From NCBI GenBank assembly GCA_041746105.1, contig JBGTHP010000026.1:124001-188000 (forward strand): a stretch of DNA of 64,000 bases, given 5' to 3'. The notes beneath the pieces were generated by a model. It saw only the letters and a program-made list of their open reading frames with translations. It had not been told where the DNA came from and did no database searches. Source of the DNA: JBFHRE01 sp041746105. GTDB taxonomy: Bacteria > Actinomycetota > Acidimicrobiia > Spongiisociales > ZC4RG35. This document shows positions 50,030-57,798 of this stretch, piece by piece (the first letter of the stretch is position 1; each line of letters begins with the position of its first letter). The position numbers and the translations under genes are program-made.

Positions 50030-50375
50030 CAGTTCCTCCAGTCAACACTCGCGTAACTCCTGTCACCATCCGGTCCCAATCTTCCTGCCATCCGCCCAGG
50101 GCCGAGACGCCGTCCTGCGTCGCCCTGTAATACTTTCGTGCCGGTCCTCCGGCAGACTCGACCAGGTAACCCTCGATCAAGCCGCTCTTCTGGAGCCGGC
50201 TCAATACCGGGTAAATCGTTCCTTCCCCAACCAGATCGAGTCCTCGCCCGGCAAGCTTTTTCACCATCTCGTATCCGTAGCTCGGCTCCTCAGAGATGAT
50301 TGCAAGGAGGCACATGTCGAGCACTCCTTTCAGCAGCTGAGAGTTCCGGTCGACTCCGGTATCACCTACTACCAT
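50022..50375 (-). CDS. PadR-family transcriptional regulator
   Basis: A 117-residue PadR protein. The winged helix has LLKGVLDMCLLAIISEEPSYGYEMVKKLAG, then EGTIYPVLSRLQKSGLIEGYLVESAGGPARKYYRAT, both standard. PadR proteins repress their own operon and are often next to a HAAS-domain membrane protein that takes part in release; that is the arrangement here. Transcription starts leaderless, TAGCTT being 7 nt before the ATG. Its stop overlaps the fusion gene. Confidence 0.93.
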   Translation of the reverse strand: MVVGDTGVDRNSQLLKGVLDMCLLAIISEEPSYGYEMVKKLAGRGLDLVGEGTIYPVLSRLQKSGLIEGYLVESAGGPARKYYRATQDGVSALGGWQEDWDRMVTGVTRVLTGGTGD

Positions 50376-50382
50376 GCAACGT

Positions 50383-50388
50383 AAGCTA
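50383..50388 (-). promoter_or_regulatory. -10 element for a leaderless transcript (padR operon)
   Basis: On the minus strand TAGCTT ends 7 nt before the PadR ATG at 50375, and there is no ribosome-binding site. Nearby AT-rich sequence to 50420 could hold the PadR operator. Confidence 0.55.
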
Positions 50389-50499
50389 CCAGATCTAGAA
50401 AGAGAGTCAAACCCATTTTCCGCTTTTTATGAGGTGAGCAGACTCTCAGCCTCCGTTTCGCGCGCTAGAACCTGATCGGGGGTCGCGCCGGCCGGGATC

Positions 50500-50505
50500 T
50501 AATCT
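50500..50505 (+). promoter_or_regulatory. -10 element for a leaderless transcript (CBS protein gene)
   Basis: TAATCT is 6 nt before the ATG at 50512. No ribosome-binding site is present. Confidence 0.6.
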
Positions 50506-50511
50506 GGCAGC

Positions 50512-52272
50512 ATGCCCTATCGCGGCTGGGATGACCGGAGCAAGCTGATCGAGTTCGTGGTGGAGCATGAATTGATGGGTCATGTCGGCCTTCACCGATT
50601 GCTCGAGCTCACCAAGAATGTCGACATCCAGCTGTTCCAGAGCGGCCCGCTGACCGCTCCCCCCTGGACGGAGACCGACGACGGGCTCATCCTCGATGGA
50701 CGAGTCGAGCTACGTCTGGATGGCCGGATCGTTGACACCCTGGAGCCAGGTGACCGGCTGGCGATCGGAGGGCTCGAGGCGGACGTTATCGAGGACACGA
50801 TCTGCTGGCGTCTTCCGGCGCACACGCTCGAATCTTCCGGCGATGGGCGGGTCGCGGACGTCCCGACCGACGAGCTGGCACCAGTTTCCGGCCTCGACTT
50901 GGGACCGTGGGTCGAGGTCGACGCCTCGTCGAGCGTTCTCGAGCTGGCCCGACGAATGTCCGAGATCCACGTGAGCGGTGCCGTGGTGCGCAGCCGTGGT
51001 CAGATCGGGATTGTCACCGATCGCGATATCAGAGCCCGCTTGGTGAGTCCGGGGCTTGGGTTGGATCAGCCTATCTCGACAATCGCGACCGTGCCGGCGC
51101 GAACCATCGAGCCTGGGACGACGCTCGCTCAAGCGCGAGATCTGATGATGCGACATGGGATACATCACCTCCCGGTCGTGGCAGAAGGGGCGGTGTCCGG
51201 AGTCTTGACCGACGTCGACCTGCTCGGGCACCTTCCGCCGGGTGGGGTTTCCCTTCGCCGCGAGATCGAAGCATCTCGGGATCTTGCCGAGTTGGTGGGC
51301 GCGGGCAGCCGGGTTCGGGAAACGCTCGCAAGATTGGTGAAAGTCGGGGTTGACGTCGAGAAGATCGGTGTGTTTGCCTCGGTCCTGACCGACTCATTGG
51401 CCGCCCGTCTGATAGAGCTTGCAGAATCCCATGTTGAACTCGTGGACGGGCGCTTTGCCTGGATTGCGCTCGGGTCGTGGGGCCGTCGCGAGCAAGGATT
51501 GGTCTTCGATCAAGACCACGCGATCGTGCACGCCGAGTCGGACCCGAGCCGGGTTGACCTCTTGTTGGCGCTGGCAGCTTTTGTCGAGGCCGGCTTCGAG
51601 AGATGCGGGATTCCCCGTTGCCCGTCCGACATCATGGCGACCTCAGAAGGCTGGCATGGGCACGAACGGGAATGGGAGGAGCGTCTGGCGAAATGGATGG
51701 CGATACCCGAGCGAAAGGCCACGTTCTTGGCTGCGACGGCGCTCGACGGCAGAGGAGTCGTCGGCAACATCGATCTTGGCTCCATCCACGAGAGAATGGT
51801 TCAAAACGCCGCGACCAGCCCCGCTTTTCTGAATGGGCTGTCGCGTCTGGCGACGGACATAAAGGTCCCTCTCGGCTTCCTCGGGGATTTGGTCACAACC
51901 GAAGATGGCGATCATCAGGGGCTCGACCTCAAACTTCGAGGAATCCTTCCGCTGACACTGATCGCTCGCCGTTACGGCCTGAGCGCTGGAGTCGGATCCG
52001 CCGGGACGACCGAGCGTTTGACCAGGGCAGCAGACGCCGGTGTCATCGAGACGGAGGTTGCGTCGGGGCTGTGCGAGGGTTATCGGTTGTTCCGCCGGCT
52101 CGTCGTCTCGCATCATCAGTATCAACTGGAGAATCGGATGGAACCCGATGCCGTCATTGACCCGCGTCACCTCGGCCCGATCGAGCGAAGGTCATTGCGG
52201 GAGGCGTTCGGTCTGTTGCGGAGGGCACAGAGGCGCCTCGTGGTGGAAATGCAGCCAGTTCGCTGGCGCTGA
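50512..52272 (+). CDS. CBS-pair/DUF294 nucleotidyltransferase-like signalling protein
   Basis: A 586-residue protein of the cNMP-CBS-DUF294 type. Residues 1-110 look like a shortened cNMP beta-roll (GRVELRLDGRIVDTLEPGD). Two CBS domains follow (about 135-250), with GQIGIVTDRDIRARLV and GAVSGVLTDVDLLGHL. The nucleotidyltransferase motif is LGSWGRREQGLVFDQDHAIV, near the family's GS..R.EQ....DQD, so the metal aspartates remain. The DUF294_C helical domain ends the protein. Such proteins may modify or sense nucleotides. It is a leaderless, single-gene unit. Confidence 0.87.
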   Translation: MPYRGWDDRSKLIEFVVEHELMGHVGLHRLLELTKNVDIQLFQSGPLTAPPWTETDDGLILDGRVELRLDGRIVDTLEPGDRLAIGGLEADVIEDTICWRLPAHTLESSGDGRVADVPTDELAPVSGLDLGPWVEVDASSSVLELARRMSEIHVSGAVVRSRGQIGIVTDRDIRARLVSPGLGLDQPISTIATVPARTIEPGTTLAQARDLMMRHGIHHLPVVAEGAVSGVLTDVDLLGHLPPGGVSLRREIEASRDLAELVGAGSRVRETLARLVKVGVDVEKIGVFASVLTDSLAARLIELAESHVELVDGRFAWIALGSWGRREQGLVFDQDHAIVHAESDPSRVDLLLALAAFVEAGFERCGIPRCPSDIMATSEGWHGHEREWEERLAKWMAIPERKATFLAATALDGRGVVGNIDLGSIHERMVQNAATSPAFLNGLSRLATDIKVPLGFLGDLVTTEDGDHQGLDLKLRGILPLTLIARRYGLSAGVGSAGTTERLTRAADAGVIETEVASGLCEGYRLFRRLVVSHHQYQLENRMEPDAVIDPRHLGPIERRSLREAFGLLRRAQRRLVVEMQPVRWR

Positions 52273-52285
52273 GCCGCCAACAGAA

Positions 52286-52324
52286 ATTGCCGGTCTGGGC
52301 GGCAGGACGGGGTGCCGCGGCAAT
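52286..52324 (+). terminator. Hairpin after the CBS protein gene
   Basis: Outer arms ATTGCCG (52286-52292) and CGGCAAT (52318-52324) and inner arms CGGCA (52300-52304) and TGCCG (52313-52317) can form a bulged hairpin. No U-tract follows, so termination is uncertain. It lies just before the riboswitch. Confidence 0.35.
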
Positions 52325-52347
52325 AACGTGTCGCCCGGCTGTAAAAG

Positions 52348-52510
52348 CCGCGCGGGAGAGTCCGCAAAGGACACCGAAGGAGCAACCGCCTCGGAATCTC
52401 TCAGGTGAACAGACCGCGCGGAACAGGCCACTCTGAAGAGCGGGCTATTCGCCCCCCCGAAGGAGCAAACCGGAGCGTCCGGCGAACCTCTCAGGGCCCA
52501 CGTACAGAGG
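52348..52510 (+). ncRNA. Tandem glycine riboswitch
   Basis: Two consecutive glycine aptamers. Aptamer 1: the P1 arms CCGCGCGG (52348-52355 and 52414-52421) enclose GGGAGAGTCC, ACCGAAGGAGCAA (52372-52384) and the core TCTCTCAGGT (52398-52407). Aptamer 2: CTCTG (52431-52435) pairs with CAGAG (52505-52509) around CCCGAAGGAGCAA and ACCTCTCAGG (52486-52495). The repeated GAAGGAGCAA and CTCTCAGG blocks are diagnostic for the class. It precedes the permease gene by about 60 nt. No U-run terminator follows; the Shine-Dalgarno GGGAGGT (52561-52567) could pair with ACCTCTC (52486-52492), which points to translational control. Confidence 0.92.
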
Positions 52511-52571
52511 AGGCATCGTGGCACTGCCGCGGACGTAGGTGCCAGGCATGATCTGATATCGGGAGGTGCGG

Positions 52572-54065
52572 ATGAGCGACGAAAAGTTGCACGTAAAGGG
52601 TGCAACCTACGAGAGGGTCGACCAGTCATATCTGGACGACCGCAAGCTTCAGAAGAGCGCCGGTTGGGTGCTTCTGTGGGCTCTCGGGGTTGGCGCCGTT
52701 ATCTCCGGAGACTTCTTCGGATGGAACTTTGGTCTTGCGGCCGGTGGCTTTGGTGGCCTACTTATTGCCACGGTGTTCATTGCGATCATGTTCGTTTGCA
52801 TGGTGCTTTCGATTGCCGAGATGTCGGCCGCACTACCGCACGCCGGAGGTTTCTACGGTTTCACACGTAACGCCTTTGGGCCGGGTATGGCGTACTTCAA
52901 CTCGATCACCGACATGGTGGAGTATGTAGTGACGCCGGCCGTGATCGTGGTGGGTATGTCCTCATACGCCAATAGCCTGCTTGATTTGTCGGGCATATTC
53001 GGTGCGAATGGGGCCAACATCGTCTGGTGGTTGTTCTTTTACGGCCTGTTCGTGGGGATCAACATCTGGGGCACGGAACTCACCTTCAAGGTGGCATTGG
53101 GAGTGACGATCGCATCGATCGCGGTGCTGGTTCTCTTCTACGTCGGGGCCATCTTCTCGGGAGCATGGGATTCTGCGTTGCTCAACAACATTCCGGTGGA
53201 CGAGGCCAGAAGTGGCGCCTCGAGTTTCCTGCCGAACGGTTGGTACGGCGTATTCGCCGCCCTGCCCTTTGCGATTTGGTTCTATCTCGCAATCGAGCAG
53301 TTGCCTTTGGCGGCTGAAGAGTCACACGATGTCGTCAAGGACATGCCGAAGGCGTTGATCTGGGGAATCGTCACTCTGCTCGGGCTGTCGGTCTTCACCC
53401 TGGTGCTCAACACCGGAGTGGGTGGCGGAGCGCTTGAGATCGGATCGGCCGGTGCTCCGCTTGAGATCGGATTCAAAGCAGTTTTTGGGGAGGGTTTCGC
53501 ATCTGAGATCCTGACCTTGATTGCCCTGACCGGATTGATCGCCAGTTTCCATTCGATCATCTACGCCTACGGTCGAGTGTTGTTCGCGGCGTCGCGCTCT
53601 GGCTACATCCCCCGCGGGATCTCCAAAGTCTCGAAGCGGCACACACCTCACCGCGCGCTGATTCTCGGCGCGATCGTCGGCTTCGCTTGTGCAGTCGTCC
53701 TTCAGTTCGCCGGCGGCGGCGGAGTTGGGGCGGCCTTGCTGACGATGGCGGTATTCGGTGCAGGCTTCTCCTACGCCTTGGTGATGTGGACTTACATCAA
53801 ATTGTCGAAGAGTCGGCGTGATTTGGATCGCCCTTATGTGAGCCCGTTGGGAGTCCCGGGAGCGTGGGTCGGATTGGTTTTGGCTTTGATCTCGCTGGTG
53901 GCAACCCTGGCACTCGAGGACAACCGACCTGGCGTCATCGGCACGGGGATCTTCGTGATCCTGATGTTCATTTACTACTGGACGGTTAGCCGTCACCGGC
54001 TGGTAGCAAACTCCCCTGAAGAAGAGCACGCTCTGATCGTGGAGGCGCAGACCGAACTGCGTTGA
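52572..54065 (+). CDS. APC-superfamily amino-acid/ethanolamine permease
   Basis: A 497-residue permease with about twelve membrane helices. The first helix region, GVGAVISGDFFGWNFGLAAGGFGG, followed by IAEMSAALPHAGGFYGFTRNAFGP, is typical of the ethanolamine permease (EAT) branch of the APC family, where ISGDYFGWN is characteristic. ATG at 52572 is set by GGGAGGT; an in-frame GTG six bases upstream overlaps that site and is rejected. It is the first gene under the glycine riboswitch and is followed by a gamma-glutamyl-ligase-type synthetase. Glycine, another amino acid or a polyamine cannot be excluded as substrate. Confidence 0.88.
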   Translation: MSDEKLHVKGATYERVDQSYLDDRKLQKSAGWVLLWALGVGAVISGDFFGWNFGLAAGGFGGLLIATVFIAIMFVCMVLSIAEMSAALPHAGGFYGFTRNAFGPGMAYFNSITDMVEYVVTPAVIVVGMSSYANSLLDLSGIFGANGANIVWWLFFYGLFVGINIWGTELTFKVALGVTIASIAVLVLFYVGAIFSGAWDSALLNNIPVDEARSGASSFLPNGWYGVFAALPFAIWFYLAIEQLPLAAEESHDVVKDMPKALIWGIVTLLGLSVFTLVLNTGVGGGALEIGSAGAPLEIGFKAVFGEGFASEILTLIALTGLIASFHSIIYAYGRVLFAASRSGYIPRGISKVSKRHTPHRALILGAIVGFACAVVLQFAGGGGVGAALLTMAVFGAGFSYALVMWTYIKLSKSRRDLDRPYVSPLGVPGAWVGLVLALISLVATLALEDNRPGVIGTGIFVILMFIYYWTVSRHRLVANSPEEEHALIVEAQTELR

Positions 54066-54081
54066 AGTTGATTCAGTGATC

Positions 54082-54110
54082 GTCGGGCCTCCCATCAAGG
54101 GAGGCCCGAC
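54082..54110 (+). terminator. Strong hairpin between permease and synthetase genes
   Basis: GTCGGGCCTCCC (54082-54093) and GGGAGGCCCGAC (54099-54110) form a perfect 12-bp stem with the loop ATCAA. The following CACGTTTGTCT is only partly U-rich. It should reduce read-through into the synthetase gene, whose ribosome-binding site begins 12 bases later. Confidence 0.75.
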
Positions 54111-54131
54111 CACGTTTGTCTAGGAGGTTGG

Positions 54132-55505
54132 ATGCTCAAGGGAATGCTGACGCTCGACGAGTTGCAGGCCATGGTGGCCGCAGGATCCATAGATACGGTG
54201 ATCACCGCTTTCACCGATCATTACGGCCGCGTACACGGAAAACGTTTCGATGCCGACCACTTCGTGGAAGACGTCCATGGGCACGGCACCCACGGGTGCG
54301 ACTACCTGCTGACCGTCGACATGGAGATGGAACCGGTACCGGGATACAAGTACGCCAACTGGGAACTCGGATACGGGGATTTCCATATGGTCCCTGACAT
54401 GGAGACGTTACGAGTAGCCACCTGGCTCGACTCGACGGCCTTTGTCCTCTGCGATCTGCACGATCCCAAACACCACAATCAGGTGTCGGTGGCTCCCAGA
54501 TCCATGTTGCGACGCCAGCTCGAGTTGGCAGCGGACTCGGGTTACACCGCCTTGGGTGCATCCGAACTCGAGTACTACCTATACGAGGACAGCTATCGCG
54601 AAGCCGCCGAGAATCGCTACCACCCGATGCGACCTGTCGGCTGGTACATCGAGGATTACCACCTGCTCCAAGGCACCCGCGAAGAGTTCTACACCCAAGA
54701 AGCTCGCCGGCATCTCGCTCGCTCTGGCATTCCGGTAGAGAACAGCAAGGGCGAGTGGGGTCGGGGCCAGCATGAGCTGAACGTGCGGTACGCCGACGCG
54801 CTGACCATGGCCGACCGCCACACCATCATGAAGCTGGCGATGAAGGAGATCGCAGAACAACTCGGAGTCAGCATCACGTTCATGGCCAAACCCGACATGA
54901 CCGAGGCCGGATCGAGCTGTCACATCCACCTCTCTTTGTGGGAGGGTGAAGAGGCGGCGTTTCCTGGTGACAAAAAAATCGGTCCGGTGATGGGCACCGA
55001 CGTGTTCCGCTGGTTTTTGGGCGGATGGATGGCGCACGTCCCCGAGCTCATGGTCTTTTTTGCTCCGACCATCAACTCGTACAAGCGTTACCAGGACGGC
55101 TCGTGGGCGCCGACCCGCATCGCCTGGAGTTATGACAACCGCACCGCAGGATTCCGGGTGGTGGGCGAAGGCAAGAGTCTTCGTATCGAATGCAGGATCC
55201 CAGGAGCCGACGCCAATCCTTATCTGGTCTATTCCGCCGTCCTCGCAGCAGGGATGGATGGAATCCGTAACCGGATCGAGCCGCCGGACGTGTTCGAAGG
55301 CGACGTCTACCAGGCCCAGGAATTGCCCAGGGTCCCGTATACGTTGCGCGACGCGATCGACTTGTTCGAGGCGAGCGAGTTTGTCACCGAGGCCTTCGGG
55401 CAAGATGTGAAGGACCACTACGCTCATTTCTATCGAGTCGAACAAAAGGCGTACGACAACGCAGTTACCGACTGGGAGCGAATCCGCTATTTCGAGCGGA
55501 TCTGA
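54132..55505 (+). CDS. Glutamine synthetase-family gamma-glutamyl-amine ligase (GlnA4/PuuA-like)
   Basis: A 457-residue type I GS fold. Metal and ATP residues lie in GASELEYYLYE, GRGQHELNVRY, GSSCHIHLSLW, and the NSYKRYQDGSWAP and RIECRIPGADANPYL blocks. The usual GS adenylylation tyrosine block is not evident, and the context is not nitrogen assimilation. Homologues include PuuA (gamma-glutamylputrescine synthetase) and Streptomyces GlnA4 (gamma-glutamylethanolamide synthetase). ATG at 54132 follows AGGAGGTT; ATG at 54144 is an alternative. With the ethanolamine-type permease, it should ligate glutamate to an imported amine using ATP. Confidence 0.85.
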   Translation: MLKGMLTLDELQAMVAAGSIDTVITAFTDHYGRVHGKRFDADHFVEDVHGHGTHGCDYLLTVDMEMEPVPGYKYANWELGYGDFHMVPDMETLRVATWLDSTAFVLCDLHDPKHHNQVSVAPRSMLRRQLELAADSGYTALGASELEYYLYEDSYREAAENRYHPMRPVGWYIEDYHLLQGTREEFYTQEARRHLARSGIPVENSKGEWGRGQHELNVRYADALTMADRHTIMKLAMKEIAEQLGVSITFMAKPDMTEAGSSCHIHLSLWEGEEAAFPGDKKIGPVMGTDVFRWFLGGWMAHVPELMVFFAPTINSYKRYQDGSWAPTRIAWSYDNRTAGFRVVGEGKSLRIECRIPGADANPYLVYSAVLAAGMDGIRNRIEPPDVFEGDVYQAQELPRVPYTLRDAIDLFEASEFVTEAFGQDVKDHYAHFYRVEQKAYDNAVTDWERIRYFERI

Positions 55506-55537
55506 ACCGCCCGAAACTTTGAACGGAGACAATTGAC

Positions 55538-56311
55538 GTGAAGTTGCAAGGAAAAGTCGCGCTCATCACCGGGGCCGGCGCCGGGATCGGGCGAGAGACA
55601 TCTCTGTTGCTGGCCGCAGAAGGCGCCTCGGTGGTAGCGGTCGACGTGAATCTCGATGCCGCATCGAAGACCGTTGCCGACATCGGGGCCGTCGGTGGAG
55701 CGGCGATTGCGGTCAAGGCCGACGTTTCTGTTGACGCCGATTGTCGCGAGATGGTGGCGACGGCCGAGTCGACCTTCGGAAGGCTCGACGTGATGTTCAA
55801 CAATGCCGGGATCAGCCATGCAGATGATGACAACGCCATGACCACCACAGAAGAGGTCTGGGACCTGACTTTTGCGATCAACGTCAAGGGCGTCTTTCTT
55901 GGATGTAAGTATGGGATACCCGCCATCATGCGCGCCGGTGGTGGATCGATCATCAATACGGCATCATTTGTGGCAATCGTGGGTGCCGCCACTCCACAGC
56001 TCGCGTACACCGCTTCCAAAGGGGCAGTGCTGGCGATGACCAGGGAACTTGCCGTTATCCACGCCAAGGAGAACATCCGGGTCAATGCGCTGTGCCCTGG
56101 TCCGCTCAACACCGAACTGCTCATGAAGTATCTCGACACGCCGGAAAAAAAGAACCGCCGGTTGGTTCACATTCCAATGGGGCGTTTTGGTGAGGCTGCC
56201 GAGATGGCCAAAGCGGTGCTGTTCCTTGCCTCCGACGACTCCTCGTTCGTCACCGGCACCGATTTCATGGTCGACGGCGGTTTGACCGCGGCCTATGTGA
56301 CACCGCTGTGA
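55538..56311 (+). CDS. Short-chain dehydrogenase/reductase (alcohol dehydrogenase of the operon)
   Basis: A 257-residue classical SDR: ITGAGAGIGRETS, an Asp (VVAVDVNLD) selecting NAD, NNAGISHAD, the catalytic Ser in NTASFVAIVG, and YTASKGAVLA. The GTG start follows GGAGACAA. In polyamine operons this position is filled by the FAD oxidase PuuB; here an alcohol dehydrogenase replaces it, which fits an amino alcohol substrate such as gamma-glutamylethanolamide, giving an aldehyde. Its stop overlaps the aldehyde dehydrogenase GTG. Confidence 0.9.
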   Translation: MKLQGKVALITGAGAGIGRETSLLLAAEGASVVAVDVNLDAASKTVADIGAVGGAAIAVKADVSVDADCREMVATAESTFGRLDVMFNNAGISHADDDNAMTTTEEVWDLTFAINVKGVFLGCKYGIPAIMRAGGGSIINTASFVAIVGAATPQLAYTASKGAVLAMTRELAVIHAKENIRVNALCPGPLNTELLMKYLDTPEKKNRRLVHIPMGRFGEAAEMAKAVLFLASDDSSFVTGTDFMVDGGLTAAYVTPL

Positions 56312-57687
56312 TCACCTCCGTTCTCAACCCGGCGACCAATCAGGTCATCTCCGAGGTCCCCCACCGCACCCCGGCCGAAGTCGACCGCGTGGTCGCCCTC
56401 GCCCACGAGGTGTATGAGCAGGGTGTGTGGCGGAAGGCGGGTGTACGTCATCGACGCGATGTCCTGAGAACCCTCGCCGATCTCATCAGGCGCGACCTCG
56501 AGCGTCTGGCCCGACTCGAATCACAGAACGCGGGGAAGCCTATCGCCGGCGCCCGGGGGGAGATCGGGGCCGTCGCCACAACCTTCGATTTCTACGCCGG
56601 AGCGGTCGACAAGTTCGGGGGCCAGACCCTTCCCGGCAATGCAGCCGGAACTCTAATGACGTTCAGGGAGCCGATCGGTGTCTGCGCCGCGATCACTCCG
56701 TGGAACTTCCCGGCCGTGATCCTCGGATGGAAGGTCGCACCTGCTCTCGCCATGGGCAATTCGATTGTCGTCAAGCCGGCAGAAATCACGCCCTTGACCG
56801 CCCTGGCATTGTGCGAACTGGCGGTCGAGGCCGGCCTCCCGCCTGGCGTCTTCTCGGTGGTGACCGGCCCCGGTTCGGTGGTGGGTGATGCGCTGGTCGG
56901 TCATCCCCTGGTGCGTAAGGTCAGCTTCACCGGTTCGACCGCCGTTGGCACCGCCGTGATGCAGCAAGCGGCGCTCGGTATCAAAAGGGTCTCGTTGGAA
57001 CTCGGCGGCAAATCGGCCAACGTGGTGTTCGCGGACGCCGATCTCGACGCCACCCTCGAATCGTCATTCTGGTCGGCGTATGACAATGCTGGTCAGGACT
57101 GCTGTGCCAGGAGCCGTCTCCTCGTCGAGCGATCGATTCACGACGAGTTGGTAGAGCGGTTCGTCGAGCGCGCACGGTCGGTGGCGATAGGTGATACGTC
57201 CGATGAAGCTACCGAGATTGGCCCGCTCATCACCCCTTCGCACCGGGAGAAGGTGGAGGCCTACCTGGCGTCGGGACGGGAAGAGGGCGCGACCCAGGTT
57301 TGTGGTGGTGAGCGTCTTGATAGCCCTGGCAACTACCTGACTCCTGCGGTCTTCACCGGTGTTGAACCGGGAATGAAGATCGCAACTGAAGAGATCTTCG
57401 GTCCGGTTGTCGCGGTCATCCCATTCGATACCGAGGAGGAGGCCATCCGGCTCGCAAACGACTCGATGTATGGGTTGTCCGGTTCTGTTTGGACGAGAGA
57501 CATCGGTCGGGCGTTGCGGGTGGCGCGGGCGATGGAGACGGGGATGATCTCGATCAATTCGTCGTCGAGCGCTCATATCGAGGCCCCGTTCGGCGGTATG
57601 AAACAGTCGGGGATCGGGCGCGAACAGGGGATGGCCGCCCTCGATGCCTACACCGAATACAAAACGGTCTTCATCTCCGAGCAGTGA
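56308..57687 (+). CDS. NAD-dependent aldehyde dehydrogenase (PuuC/BADH-like)
   Basis: A 459-residue ALDH. TPWNFPAVILGWKVAPALAMGNSIVVKPAE is the cofactor region pattern, FTGSTAVG the dinucleotide loop, SLELGGKSANVVF holds the general-base Glu, and NAGQDCCARSRLLVE the catalytic Cys. EIFGPVVAV and the C-terminal GGMKQSGIGREQG complete it. It is typical of gamma-aminobutyraldehyde, betaine-aldehyde and gamma-glutamyl-aminoaldehyde dehydrogenases. Coupled to the SDR, it should oxidise the aldehyde to gamma-glutamylglycine if the substrate is ethanolamine. Confidence 0.92.
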   Translation: MITSVLNPATNQVISEVPHRTPAEVDRVVALAHEVYEQGVWRKAGVRHRRDVLRTLADLIRRDLERLARLESQNAGKPIAGARGEIGAVATTFDFYAGAVDKFGGQTLPGNAAGTLMTFREPIGVCAAITPWNFPAVILGWKVAPALAMGNSIVVKPAEITPLTALALCELAVEAGLPPGVFSVVTGPGSVVGDALVGHPLVRKVSFTGSTAVGTAVMQQAALGIKRVSLELGGKSANVVFADADLDATLESSFWSAYDNAGQDCCARSRLLVERSIHDELVERFVERARSVAIGDTSDEATEIGPLITPSHREKVEAYLASGREEGATQVCGGERLDSPGNYLTPAVFTGVEPGMKIATEEIFGPVVAVIPFDTEEEAIRLANDSMYGLSGSVWTRDIGRALRVARAMETGMISINSSSSAHIEAPFGGMKQSGIGREQGMAALDAYTEYKTVFISEQ

Positions 57688-57798
57688 ACCGTTTAACTCA
57701 CTAAGACCCGTCGGCCCAAACCCGTCCGATGCGGGCCATTTCGGTTTTGGCGCGCGAAACGGGCTGTGTGGCTCCGCTGAGCGCGCTAAAAAGGGGTC

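Noticed and set aside
54132..55505. Housekeeping glutamine synthetase
   Set aside because: The gene is in an operon with a permease, SDR, ALDH and GATase, and the adenylylation block of GlnA is not seen; a gamma-glutamyl-amine ligase fits better.
57713..57737. GGCCC/GGGCC inverted repeat between the ALDH and GATase genes as a terminator
   Set aside because: Five-base arms, a long loop and no U-tract; too weak to call, and the GATase has no separate promoter I can see.
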